Below, piece by piece: positions 23,651 through 39,100 of a stretch of 64,000 nt of DNA; within the stretch, counting starts at the first letter, position 1, and every line of letters begins with the position of its first letter. This DNA comes from Branchiostoma floridae (lineage: Eukaryota; Chordata; Leptocardii; Amphioxiformes; Branchiostomatidae): assembly GCF_000003815.2 (NCBI RefSeq), contig NC_049994.1, forward strand, positions 10,432,538 through 10,496,537, given 5' to 3'. Below the pieces are notes generated by a model. It was not told the origin of the DNA. It did no database searches and saw nothing but the letters and a program-made list of their open reading frames with translations. Both the position numbers and the translations under genes were made by a program.

Positions 23651-25136
23651 TTCTTTTAATCGTCGCCCCAGGTATGTATGAACGCTTAAACTACCATGCT
23701 TAAACTAATACTAATGCAGACCTCGTCAATACTTATGTCTGTATCGGGTTTTCATGTCTAGCGTTGTGGATACACTTTTTAGATGGTATTTTCTTTACAA
23801 TTTGTATAAAATCTGACCTAAGATATGTCCCTTTAACCTTATGTGGGAAGAAAATTGTACAAGGGATTTCTTTTCTTATTCTGGCTTAGAATAAAATGTT
23901 AGTGACCAATTTCTTGAATTCTGATCAATTTTAGAGTACTATATATACAGACATATCTTGTGTGTAGTCGCTTGATGTAGTATACTGTAAAACACTGCGT
24001 TTAGGGGGAAAGGGGACGATGTCAAAGGTTTTACGGTCCCTCCAGTTCGCGTTGAAAACTCCTCTGGGCAGTTTCGTTTACCGTTCGTAATCCACTCAGA
24101 CTCAATAAGGAGTAGTAAAAAACCAACTGGTGCCTAACTTCTAACATTGTTCTTACAAAATCTTTACCGGTCGGATTCAAATTCTTTACGTATCTTTTTT
24201 TGATAAGAAAATAAAAACACCTTGGGTTGGAAGACTAAAGAAAAGATCACAACATACACCCAGATGTTGCTGGCAAAAAAAAGAAAGACAACAAAAAGAG
24301 TTGGTCGACTAAGAGTTGCAATCATGACATTGTTATATGTTTGGCTGGTTCGAAGGTCAAGTTTAAAAAACATCAGAGGGATGTGTCCTTGGGTAGTGTT
24401 TGGAAAAAAAATGCCCAAAATTTTAAGAGTAAGAAAACATCCAAGGAAAGCTTTGCAGATTTGAGCACTGTACAACCAACCTAGACGGTAGGCCAAAAAT
24501 GCTACTTTAACACAGATATTGATCATTTGTAGTTTTAGAGGAAAAACAGTTTTTCAATGACATCTTTCAACATGAGTTCTTTCGCAAATCCCATGATTAC
24601 AAATAAAAAGAAAAATCTAGCCACTCTTAGTGCTTTTACACTTCTCCAAAATGGTTCTCTTTGGGGTGAAGAAATTCGTACAGACCTTTATCGTAGAATC
24701 GATATCCTTTCGAGCAATCTTAAGTTCCCTATAGAGACATGTAGTGATACCACGGTGGTATCTCTGGGTATCAGGGATACACCATGTTAGATGGTGCTCC
24801 GTCTAGAGAGCGGTAATGTAATAAAACCTTTACATGTATCTAGATTTGCTGCCGCGAATATTTGTGCGAAGATTCAGCCCACTGATACAGAGTAACAGTA
24901 AGTAAAGTAGATCTTAGTTTTTACACAAGAAATCGCAGATGTTGGTTCGAAAAGTATTACAGCAGTTTTGTTCCGAAGCAATTGATTTTGTCACTGTTTT
25001 TTTACCGGTGTTTCACAAATAGCGTTTCAACAAAGTACTCGTCGTTCAGATATAGACGAAACATTCTGATTGGTAATTTCCTCAGAATGATAAAACCCTG
25101 TCCCCGGGCATTACGGATAACAGCTACACAACCCTC

Positions 25137-25143
25137 TATAAAA
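25137..25143 (+). promoter_or_regulatory. TATA box, probable Hox8 core promoter
   Basis: CTCTATAAAACC gives a consensus TATAAAA 434 bp upstream of the Hox8 start codon. It would place the start of transcription near 25165-25170 and leave a 5' UTR of about 400 nt, unless a UTR intron is removed. An inverted CCAAT (ATTGGT at about 25069) lies some 65 bp upstream of it, as in classic promoters. Confidence 0.5.
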
Positions 25144-25576
25144 CCTCCGTAAAAACTCAGTAACGTTATTTTGTTCTACAACGTAAGGTCGGGAGTGCAA
25201 ATGTATAGACATATATGCCTTTGGGTGTTCGTTTAACAGACATTTCCAACAAAACTTCTCCCTAGATATTCCTGATAACAAAACACTTCCAACCGTCTGG
25301 AAAGGATTATAGTATGACATTTGAACTCAGAGATATTAGCTGGAGAAAATGTTTTCCTAAAAGAAAACTTACTTCAAGTAACTTCTGGATGTATCCGATT
25401 CTTGTCATAGCTGCTTTTCACCAAACGTATTTCTTCATCTGTGTTTCTGTCAGTGGTGTTGGTGTGAGTGAGAGTATTGCAGGGTAGAGTGGACGCCAGG
25501 ATGCAATAGTTGTCCACAACTGCCGCCATCATCAGAGGGAGAAGTGACGGTTTTCTCACCAGTACAGTACATTGCC

Positions 25577-28055
<2,479 letters not shown>

Positions 28056-29749
28056 AAGCCGCCTAGTATAGATAATTTTCAAACGTCAATGTTGCCAAAA
28101 ATGATATGAGGATATTCGTAATGATGGCGGCTTTTATGTGGCATGATAATAACAATGAACTGTGTTCTGCCTGTGTTAATGGAATATGAATGGAAACTAT
28201 TTGTATAAAATCTAAGAACTTATAAAGAAAATTGAAAATAAGTTAATACTTAGATATTATGACAAGAACTTCCAAAGATGTTTCTCCAATTTTTGAGCTG
28301 CAAGTAATCGTGAAGAAGTGTTAAAACTGAATTTACATGAAAAACAAGCGTCTGTGTATCTTCGTTTTCGTCACCGAAAAAAAGAAAGCTAGCAACAACT
28401 TTGGACGGGCGAAGTTGCATCCTGTCCTCATATGAACATGCTGCAAAAAATCATATCAGAGTAATTTTATGTGGAAATCAACATTATACACGTATCGTGT
28501 GGATTTCAGACCATTTCATGCATTCAAGTGCACTTGTGTCAACTTCCATTCTTTACCATCGTGTTGTGTAAGTTTTTTTGTAGTATCGATGCTGGTTTGA
28601 CAGCAACAAAAGTATGGTTGCTTCGAATGAACTTGTCCAAAGTAGGTGTATTGGTTATGTTGTACTCACATGTGTATTTGCTGCAAAGTCGGTGTTTCTA
28701 TACGTGGTCGTTGCTTCTCATAAGGTAAAACATGCGATGTGGAAATATCAAGATGTATATGTATTTATTGGAAGAATATGTGTGTGAACAAAATGTATGA
28801 AACAACTTGAAATCGACGAAAATAATGTTTGTGTATTTTTTGCCTCATTTGTTCAAGATATGAAGTCTCATATAGTCTCATATTTGAGCTTAATATTTCA
28901 ACACTTGTTGGAAAAATGCATTTGACACCATTGCAGCCGCTGTTGATTCAAGCAAGGTATAAAAAAGCGACGTAGTAGTCTGTTAAGTACGTTATGTATA
29001 AGTTATACTCTTATCTATGTTAGTCTCTAGGTAATTTTCCGCATGACTATGTAGATTCGTGGATAAGTTTATCTAGGAAAACCCCAGCTTATTCCGAAGC
29101 CCTTTCCCGGGCAGACAGCATACGTCTTGCGGGATAATGTGGACACTGCAGCCGCCGGTACAACATCTTCGATCCGTTATCGCAGACGAGAACATCTATT
29201 CTCATACAAATGTTAACAAAGTGCTGCAAGGATGATTCGCAAAGGTCTACAATTTGCACTTTAAAAGGGGATGAAGTATTTCTTGTCCCCTAAGGCTTCT
29301 TTTGAAAGTAAGGACCTAGAGAGAGAAAAAACGGCCTTTTTCCTATTCAGGGCGTAAAATTGACGGAGGTGTATTCCCTGCGAAATTACCATTTTTATTC
29401 GCTTGGAAACTTTCAAGTCACGAAATTGTAATTCAGAAAGACGCCTGTTCTTATTGTATTGCTGGGGGATTTCGGACTGACTTGGAAAAGGGGCCATAAA
29501 AGTGACAAACTGCACGCCAACCTTTAAGTTCTCGTAAGGACGTGGTCCCGTTGCTTTCTTGGGAAATTATATTTACTATATGAAATGGTACATACCTACG
29601 CAATGAGTTTGCCAACTTCAATCCAAGATGGCGGACTTGTTCACTCAACAAAACAAATAGCGGATAAATTTCTTGCTGCCTAGAGACAGGTGCATGTATT
29701 TGCTCCTCTTCCACTCCCATTGGTTTCCTTTGTATTCACTAAAATTATA

Positions 29750-30560
29750 CGGTTCAAGGTCAACGAATTCTCGGTAAATCATGAGCCAGCAGGGAATGCC
29801 GGGAGTCTCCCCTCGCTGACCTAACCGTCACAAATTCAAACATCAGTACTTTTATGACACGCTAATAATTAACAAGCAAAAGTCACTTCCCACTCCAAGT
29901 ACGCATTCTGCATTCAATATGGTCTCTCCCAATGGCAGCACGGCATTCGGCGTGATGCTGCAGCAAGAAAGAGGGTTTTATGTACTTTTATAGCTACTTA
30001 AACTTGAACGGGCGACATTCGAAACGACGGATCCCCGTGGCCCAACCAATGACAGACAGAACTTCCTCATAATTTTTGACATTGTTAACGATTTACAGGC
30101 GACCTGAGGGTTGTGACGCAATCTATATACTATCACAATAATCTTTAGTCTGCGTTTTCGGCTTTCCAACCTAGCGTGTAAAATTCTGGGCGCAGTATGA
30201 GCGAAATGGGATTATTCCAACCGGATTTCTCCTCCTTCTTCTGTTACCCTGCCGTTTTCTCACAGAAAACATCGTCCATCAAGCTGCTTTTCCCCGCGCA
30301 GGGAAACACCACACAACTTTTCTCGGCCAAGCCCTGGTAAACTGATGGCCCGCTTCAATACCCTCCCCTCGCGGAGGGACGCCTGGAATATGTTCTTGTC
30401 AAAAAATGGGGAAGATATTTTGATGAATGTGATGAAAGCGGCTAGCATAGAGGTAATGTCTTCACCGTCCTCGGGGTCAGAGCTGACGATAATGTTCGCA
30501 TCCCAATCCGGCGGTCTTGGCGGCGATGGAGAACTGAGCTGCTGTCAACTGCAGCACCAG
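29750..30560 (+). promoter_or_regulatory. GC/CpG-rich island with possible unannotated exon
   Basis: GC-rich sequence begins near 29.75 kb. It holds several TTTTATG/TTTTATA motifs and AATAATTAA (29850-30000), typical homeodomain targets. An 84-codon open frame starts at 30345 (ATGGCCCGC), and CAG|GTAAGC, a consensus donor, lies in frame at 30560/30561. The translated segment (about 72 residues before the donor) has no recognised domain. This may be an enhancer, or a promoter with the first exon of a non-coding or alternative transcript. Confidence 0.35.
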
Positions 30561-32866
30561 GTAAGCAGCATCATCCGTCTTTTCTGGGCGGCGGGGTAGG
30601 GATGTATGACGGGATAGCCGCAATCTTTCTCCGTCAGTTTACCTGCGGGAACTTTTGGGTAATGGTCAATTTTCACAACGTATGCGCCTTTCTCACCGGC
30701 AAATAAAAACAGTGGGAACAACAGAAAATGTAGAATAACTACATATTCTAACTAGGTTCCAAACGTAAGGAAATATGGAATCCTTGCCGACATTTTCAAT
30801 ACATGCTTTATTCAAGTTTTCATTAATATTTCTGGCACCGAATATTCACAATAATGAGATATCAAAATTAAAATACACATACATGTTGCGGTAGTGTTTT
30901 AAACAAAGTGTGTAGCTGGTTTTAAAAGCTTTCTCTATGACGTTTTTATGGTAGAGAAATTGCGTTGTAAGCAAAGCGTGCATGTTAACAGTCCTTGAAA
31001 CAACTACTATCAACAACCGACCAAACGGCGAAATTACGTGAAATTATGTAACATATAGCAATATCATCTATTGTAAGTAAGTTGAAATATATTTAGCAAA
31101 TACTCGTATCTACATAGTACAGCCTAAGCATGGTATAAAAAGAAAAATTATCATACTTTCTCATTGGAATGAAAATACATCGCTTGGATTAAAGTACATA
31201 GTACAATCTGAAAAATAATTAATCAGCAAAAAAACAATGCTACTCTTGACATTCACATCAGTAACACTAAGCACAAAACAAAAGCGTTGACCTGGCAAAA
31301 ACAACTGTTTGAATGATTCAACTTTATTGATCGAAACGTTGCAAAAGTCATTTGCAGCTAGGGACGCGCGGAGAGAGTTCACACAGAGGACACGGTAGAA
31401 TCACGGCAATGGATACAGACGCCATGATACGCACATGACAACCACACAATGCAAAACGTTTAGTGATATCTTTGAACTTTGTATGGTACATTCAGTCCTT
31501 GTTCACACCTGACGCGAGTTGTTTTGAACGATTCATTTTTCATTATAAATGTCATTATAAATGGCAAAATGCCACAGAAGTCCGCAGGTAAAAGGAACAA
31601 AACAAAGAGAAGACCAGTAATATCATTTGACAATTACTTCCTATTTCCATACAGAAAAGGGCTCTTAGACTACAGAGCTTAGTTACATGGCATTCATTCT
31701 GTGTGCTATTTGGGGGCTAGCTTATGTCATATTTGGATTTTAATGTTGTTGTATTATTTGCTTGATTTTCTAGACAGTAGATTTTACAAGACAACCGAAT
31801 CGGAATTAGTTTGAAACTGTCATGAATTTGGCAACGGGTTTTGAGACTCATACTTGTTGCATGAATGCGAAGGTTGAGGACTGATCGAAAGCTAAAATTG
31901 ATGAAACTGGGCCATTTGTGGTTCAAAGGAGCTGAAAGACTGAGAGCATGAGCGATCACACAGGTACAGACGGGTCAGGATTTCCAATATCGTGCAATTT
32001 TGCGGCAGCCTATCGCACATGTGATGTGTAGATGTATGCTCTAACTAGTCTAAGATCTTTGCTGAAAGCAAAATTACATTACGAGTACCTTCAACGTTGT
32101 ATCACTGTATTTATCATGTAGAATACCTACAGAATATCCTGGCCTGTCGGGTAAGCCAGTATATCTAGATCTCTTCGACATAGTTTGCAACATTTCCTCA
32201 ACATCTATAATATCTATTATTAAACGTACTATTACCTGACACAAATAGTTGAAATAAATGAATACATAAATGGATAAAGGCTAGCTTTCTCTTGGAAGAA
32301 AAGCAACTTACTATCACAGAGTTTCTGTTCTGTGGTTATTAATTAAGGCCTGCTGGTTTCTAGATACATGCACCAAATATCCAACTCTGTACCTACACTG
32401 ACAAATTATATTATGAGACAGAATCAACAAAACATCGTGTGGTCTACGGGATCTATTCTATTCCATTCTACTGTACTCAATTTACAAGATACAGTTATTA
32501 GACTATAGACTACACACATTTAGTCGGGAACGTCCAAAATGGAAACAAAATAGGACTGAAAAAAGAACATATACATATAGAAAACATTTTACTTGCATAG
32601 TTTCCAAGTCAACTGTCCTACCATTTAGTATGTTGCCGCGCCTAGGCCTCTGTTAGTGAATATCTTGTAGCAGCTTGTTTTAATGTAAACAGCAAAGTTA
32701 ACCATGGGATGGATGTTTTGAAGGAAACAGTTTAAAGAATGTCACCATGGCTATCTCTGTGGCATGTTATTTCCTGACATAGACTCCTTGATGATCAACT
32801 TCTATGAAAGCTTATTTACCAAACATCACGTCACCGAATGTCTGGCGAAGTTGACATTTCTGTGAA

Positions 32867-33091
32867 CTACAACAGACACAACATTTGTACCCTACAACAG
32901 ACACAACATTTGTACCCTACAACAGACACAACATTTGTACCCTACAACAGACACAACATTTGTACCCTACAACAGACACAACATTTGTACCCTTCAACAG
33001 ACACAACATTTGTACCCTACAACAGACACAACATTTGTACCCTTCAACAGACACAACATTTGTACCCTACAACAGACACAACATTTGTACC
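32867..33091. repeat. 25-bp minisatellite, nine copies
   Basis: Nine head-to-tail 25-bp units built on ACAACAGACACAACATTTGT, essentially identical. Copies 6 (32992) and 8 (33042) start CTTC, the others CTAC. Because 25 is not a multiple of 3, all frames read through, which creates spurious repetitive open frames. The near-absence of mutations suggests recent expansion, so copy number is likely polymorphic. Confidence 0.95.
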
Positions 33092-33520
33092 CGCTCTGTC
33101 CGAATGTTGCTGTTTTTCATCAAAGTAACATTTACTTATTCATACCTTTGAATATGTAGTACAATTCAAAGCTTGTAGATATTTACAATACACAACTTAA
33201 CATAGAATTGTTTGTACGACAAAACAACCATTTCTACATTTGTGTGCGTAGGCTGCATTCCGAAGAACTCTACACTAGAGTAAAGGTTTTAGAGTTTTAG
33301 ACTTTTTCGGTTGGGTTGGAGTATTCAACACTCCAGTTGGATATACTCTTTTCAACTATATTCTTTTTTGATACTGGTAAAATCCCGGTTACTCTGAAAT
33401 CGTTTCATTTCAGGGATATTTATTGTTCATGTCAGAAAAAGTTTAAAGTATGAAGATATTGCTTCACGTAAAACGTATTTCTACAATTCGCTGCTGTATG
33501 CATCTTCTTTTCTTGGTTGT

Positions 33521-34257
33521 GGAGTAGAGTAGAGTAGACTTGGTTTGTGTCCGTGATATGTACCCGAAAGAAAAGTTCCACTACGCTTCAGCAAGATGAA
33601 GATGTTTATATGAGTAATATCTACTCTACTCTACTTTGATTCAGTCCGGTTTTCGGAAACGCTTTAGGTTAGAAATGTATTGAGTGAGGAAAATTGGTTG
33701 AATATCTCTATCTCAAAGAAGCAATGTTTTTCACGCATATGAAATAGTCCTTTAATTTCAAAATGTAGACTTGGATATTTTCTTCTCAACTGATAGAGGT
33801 CTGTGTTTCCAATGTTGTGTAAAGTAACATTATTTCTGAAAGCAAGAATGTCAACCTGTGCCAGAAGAACTCTACTCTACTCTACTCTATTCTACTCTAA
33901 TAGAATCTACTTTACTTTTCTCTATCTACACGGTGCTATCTATCGTTGAAAGTCTTCGATTGTCTAGATATTTCTTTTGCGAAAACTGACATGATTGCAA
34001 TATTGACCAGAAGAATTGCAATATAGGTGTTTTTTTGTTTTGTTTATTTCGATCTCCAATTAGACTTTACAATGAAAAACCTTTCTTACATTATTCAATT
34101 GCTATTGTATGCCTTTAAGGTAATTGTAACCAAAGTAGGATGTAACTCCGAAGGAATGTCACGTTTTCCGTATCACAAATGTCACAACAAAGCATCCTAT
34201 GGCGAAATACAGTATCAGAATACCATTTCCTTAGAGTAGAGTAGAGTAGAGTAGAGT
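33521..34257. repeat. Cluster of GAGTA/CTCTA arrays of alternating polarity
   Basis: Four short pentamer arrays: GAGTA (33521-33538), CTCTA (33620-33637), CTCTA (33870-33900) and GAGTA (34232-34257). Opposite-polarity neighbours are complementary and could form stems of 15-25 bp around loops of about 80 or 330 nt in RNA or single-stranded DNA. Confidence 0.8.
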
Positions 34258-34923
34258 TGTGTGTACTATGGGTGCAGAGTAAGGCAACTAACAAAACAAC
34301 TCAACAACAAAGCATACGTTTGAACTAAATTTGAACTTAGCTCAAGGCTAAATAATAAATATATCTTAATCTGAGCACGTGCTTTTCAACATATGGATTT
34401 AGTTCTACAGTAAAATTGTTTCTCAAACTATTCAAGAATTGGTCTCAAGGTGACAATTTAACACCTAAACCAGTGTGTTTCTTTTATTTGCAAAATAGAA
34501 CAGTTATGTATGAAAGAAGGTGTGATGTATATTTGAAATATCCATAAAACGCAACATGTATAAAAAGACGTGTCTGTAGTAATGTATTGTATTGAAAGGT
34601 AGACATCTGTTCCACGTTGATGGACGACAAAGCTAAATTATTAAAGCATGGGATACCGACATTTCTTATCCCGCCATTGTCTGCTGTGGTAGAAAACATA
34701 ACGCCTGTGGACCAACCATACAGTGAGTTCACAAGTTTTTTCTTTCACACCAAAATTGCATGTTTGTTTCCTTATTATTTATAGTTGTTTTCATCAACAC
34801 CAGCGCGGCTGTTGTAACTGACACTGTCGGCGTGAAAATTGGACGGAAGTTGAGAAAATAAGGTGACAAGGAAGAGTTACTGCCGCTAGTGTTTTCCCAA
34901 TGTTTTTACGGCTTCAGTAGACT

Positions 34924-35023
34924 ATATAACCGTCTGGCCTGCTTGTCTGACCAGTCTGGGAAAGGGTGTGTGCTCTCAACTTCAGGACAAAAACTTGGCA
35001 TCATGAGATTCTTTGATAGAGAG
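34924..35023 (+). promoter_or_regulatory. TATA box followed by candidate first exon
   Basis: CTATATAACC gives a TATATAA box at 34924-34930. About 95 bp downstream AGAGAG|GTAAGT is a full-consensus splice donor (exon end 35023). This predicts a short first exon of roughly 34955-35023 for a + strand transcript ending at an unknown acceptor. An ATG lies at 35002 within it. The site is 10 kb upstream of Hox7, so a distal Hox7 promoter or a non-coding RNA are both possible. No family similarity is seen. Confidence 0.35.
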
Positions 35024-35194
35024 GTAAGTCGACAACACAGTCTTATTCGACATCATGTGTACATTTTTACCATTGAAAGTATTATTTCAAAGTTGACATT
35101 TCGTATAAGTCAATATACAGACTTTGATAAGAATTGGATCTGGTATAAGATTGGAAGCTTTTAATAGAAGAATATAGGATATTAGGAGAATTCT

Positions 35195-35345
35195 TTTACA
35201 TAACTATATTGTACTCACTTTGCTTACGTTTCGATGTTTGTCATACACCTTCTTCAGAGCTTCCAACTGGAGTTCTGCTTCTTGTCTGCTTCTCGTAATA
35301 CAAGATAGCCTGCCTTCTTCGGTCTTTGTTTCAGTGTTCTAATAG
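35195..35345 (-). mobile_element. Possible Penelope-like element fragment
   Basis: The segment CTTACGTTTCGATGTTTGTC followed by ACCTTCTTCAGAG resembles the ACGTTTCGA...CTTCTTCAG signature found near the ends of Penelope-like retroelements. Read on the minus strand it gives LEALKKVYDKHRNVSK. No reverse transcriptase or GIY-YIG sequence is present. The call rests on one short motif. Confidence 0.3.
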
Positions 35346-36006
35346 CAAAACGGATAAGATAGTCAGAACTTTTCAGCCAGTTTATTCAAATGTGATTACG
35401 AATTCATATTCTGTTGATCATGCACATGAGTATGCGGTGGGAAGAGTAAATTTTACATTCTAACCATATGTCTACTAAATGCTTCTTTTAGACTGCCATT
35501 TTCTTTATAAAGTCATCACCTTACCAAACTATCCACCAATAATACTATCCTTGTAGTTTTTGTAAGAGTCAGCCCGATCGTACTCCTAGAAAAGCTCAAA
35601 TTTACTTGTATCACACCAATCCTCGCTATAACTGAACAAGAGACAGGTTTTTCTTGCCAACGGAGGTATTAGAAGTACCTACTGCTTGTTTGGTAACAAA
35701 CATAGTGTGATAGGTTAACGGGAAGCGAACTCTGTTGTCAACACCGTCTGCAAATATTTCGGTTAGTCAAACAACTTACAGATGTTTGGAGGTTTTGCCC
35801 AGGATGCCGTTGGATGGCATTACAGAAGATAGGAAACTCCTGGACTACCTTATGGTCCGAGTAAACCCATCCTGTGGCATATCTTGAAAACAATTTTTTT
35901 CTATAAGACTTGGTTGATATATAGGTGTATCTTATGTAAGAAGAAATATAAAATCACTAACAAATTAGTTAGGGACGAAGGTTAGACACCAAGGTAATAA
36001 GATACA

Positions 36007-36143
36007 CCAAATAGCAGCTACTCAAGCAACTGGATATGATTTTGGAAAAGATGTTTATTCATTCTACGTATTCATTCTACGTATGATACACAAAGCATGT
36101 ACAGGTTTACAAAATCACAGTTGCTTGAGTAACTGATATTTGG
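36007..36143. repeat. 26-bp inverted repeat with 85-nt spacer
   Basis: The left arm 36007-36032 and right arm 36118-36143 are reverse complements at 24 of 26 positions (right arm starts CAGTTGCTTGAGTAACTG). The spacer contains two tandem copies of TTCATTCTACGTA (about 36059-36084). It could be a degenerate MITE or a cruciform-forming site. Confidence 0.7.
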
Positions 36144-39100
36144 CGTAGTACAATCATATTTATAACCATACCTCTACTTAATAATAATCTAGTATAGCAG
36201 CAGAAAATTACGTTATTCCAAATATGCGTTACCCACAAAATACAAGGGAACCGGGCTTCATTTTGTTCAATTGTACTAGTACTAGATAATGTAATTTTCT
36301 CCAAAATTGGGACGTTGACATTTTCCTGTTAGAGTTAGTTGTGTGTGCGGTGCTCCCTGTTGAGACGGAGAACTGTGCTAACGTTTTGGTCTTACCGCGC
36401 TTCTTTCATGCCTTTTCCTCCCCTCATTTGTAACACATGCTCCCAGACCAGTTTGTTCCTCTGTGTAACCCTTACCTGTTATGTAGTTAAAGCCACAGTT
36501 AAGTACGTACTCTATAATGTTACCTGGTCTTTTCGTAGAATGACGGCAGTAGCCTCAGGTGCAGTGTTTATCGTATTGTAAACCACGCACACACTATTTC
36601 TCCCCTCGTATACTCTGATATTTCTTCTTCAAATTTTGTGTTTCAGAAATAATTATATACCTATGTGTAAATATCTAACCTGTACATGCTTTGTATATTA
36701 TAAATTTTCATATTTTTGAGTTCATGAATGTTATTTTTGTAGTAAATTATTCTAATGTTGTGAGGGATACAGAACGCTTCGCAAAAGATCAGACATATAT
36801 TTCAGACTTTGTGTGTTGTTGGTGATGAGAATAAAATAGTTGTTGCAGTAAACTTGTTCGGCTAGATATCTTAATTGTGGGTAAATTGTTTTAGCGTAAT
36901 GTAGAAGGAAAAAGGGCAAAATATTGGTAATGAGAATACAAATATTCAGCATATCAACTGATACCAACAGCTCTAGTGTGCCGCAATTGCCGCAAAACGA
37001 CTAAGAGTACGACAAAATGTTCCTTCTAAAATCATTCTCCGTTTGAATTTTATCGTTTTGGATATTTCGGTCAATTAGGTGAAAAGGTGAAATTGAGGAC
37101 ACCCTTTAAGCCAGTGCTGCTTTGACAAAAATGTACGTAGTTCTAATGTTCTGGAATATCTATAAAAAACGTTCAAGAGGTAATCACATTTTTTTTTCAA
37201 ACCATAATTTTGTTCCCTCTTTTCTTGCCCAGCCTAACATGTATTATTTCTGTATTCATAGACGAGGGAACTATAATAAAACATATAGATGGGTCTCACA
37301 CATCAAAATAGTACATGGAGCTGCAGCTGAAATAATGTCAATTTCTACAATGTCAGCTTATGTACTGTTGCTTACACCAAGCATTTTACTTATATGCCAC
37401 ATTCAGGCGCAGAAAATATGATACGACTGCGTACTGTATTAAACTGACCTTCTGTAAATACATCTAAAGCCTTCAAAAACATAGTTTGATGAAAGAAAAG
37501 CGTACGCACCTGTACAGCCGCGCAGATATACAGTGAGGCTGACTCGCGCGCAAAAGAGAGACACAAATAGATGAGAACTCCTAATGTGTAAGAGTGTATC
37601 CAGGTGTATTTTTAACTACTCACTTTCGGCACTGAACTTGGATATTCCCAGCTAGATTTACACTCCTACAAACTGTAATCATTGCCATACCTTTTCTAAC
37701 TTGCTAGTTTTAGTCAACGAATGTTAAAATGATACTGACGACTTCTAAAATATGCAGCTGAAATCTATCAAAATTGCAGTCAAATATTTCAAGTTTGAAT
37801 AATTCCATCGGACATATCATGATTAAAAGACCATATGGGGTACATTTTTAGAATTGTAAGAATTTCAGAGTGTAAGAACATATGAGGAAGCTGATTTCAT
37901 CTGGTACTAAATACAAACCGTGAGGTTCACGGTGTTTCCAGGGAACCGAACTCCTAACCTCCCAGCGCCGTACCGACTCTACACACAGTCAGACATACAG
38001 TCGAGCACGTCGTTGTTAACCCTACTTCAACAATTCCAGATGGGCGAATGACCTTCTCCCGTTGCCTTTGACCTAAACAGAGTTATAATTTCACCATTAT
38101 GTTGCTGATTTGTACTAAGTACTAACAGTCAAGCTCTGTCTAGAACCGCGCAATCCAAATGTTTTACGCAATCTTTCATACTGGTAGAAATATTTTGAGA
38201 CGTCATAACAAACGTTAGAGCCTGGCATATCTTGCCCGAGGCTTTAACTCAAATACACAGAAGTGGCGTCATAGATCTAAGATCACTTGGTTTACAGTAA
38301 ATATCCCCTTCAGTCGGTTGCAACTGCTTGAGGTTTTGGAGTATTGATTCAAAACAGTTTTTGTGACTGAGCAAGTTCGCGTGTCACTGCCTTGCCATGA
38401 CCCCTAAAATACACGTCTGACTGAATCTATCTTTAAAACACGAAATGTTAGTTAAGACTTAGATATGTCCTAAGAAATCCTTGAAATTCAAGCAAAACAA
38501 GACATTTCTTTGTAATAAATAAACTGTTACCTACAGTTTCGGCACTCGGCTGCCAAGAAGGTTTGCATCCGGAGCTAGACATACGAGTTCGTACCAACGA
38601 GTAATTTAAACCATACTGTTAGCGTTGGTATATCTGCCTATATACTGGAAAGTGGGTCAGGATATAAAATATAGTGCTAGACGACGTGAGGCCTACATAA
38701 TTTAGACTTATTGGCGGCTTTTTGGCAAGGGTTGCCAAACCTTTCCTTGTATGTTGTAACCTAGTTTCCTATTTTTGTAACAAGGAAGGTATCTATGGTG
38801 TTCTATTGCCCTATACATTGCAGCTGACTGGGTTTGTTTTGATTTGTGAACACGCAAGCTTTGCCATACAGTAGTAGTGCACGATTTCAAAACAGAGCAA
38901 ACTAAGCTTTAAAAACGCTATTAAAATATTAAAGTTTGCAGAAAAGCATCATTATTATTTGTGATGGCGAATTTATTTATTATCTGTCTTTTTTTTCAAA
39001 TATAAACTCTAGTTGACTTCATAGCTGGACAAATAACTGAAGTTTAAGAATTGTTCGGAAGTGTGGCCGACTTTGTTGAGTTTGCAATTTGTTACATGTC

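Larger units (their letters stand above)
14250..25136. other. Hox9-Hox8 intergenic region
   Basis: No gene is supported. Most of it is AT-rich sequence with short spurious open frames. The longest is a 155-codon minus-strand frame at 22843-23310 with no recognised domain (see findings). Composition shifts to GC- and motif-rich sequence at about 16.56-17.45 kb and 23.34-23.65 kb. A (GATA)3 run is at about 16281-16293 and a poly-G run near 19490-19502. Confidence 0.6.

Noticed and set aside
32867-33091. CRISPR-like array
   Set aside because: The units are contiguous with no unique spacers, and the genome is animal.
32838-33159. Repetitive open frames (NICTLQQTQHLYP...) over the minisatellite
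   Set aside because: They arise because 25-bp units read through in every frame. There is no independent coding evidence.
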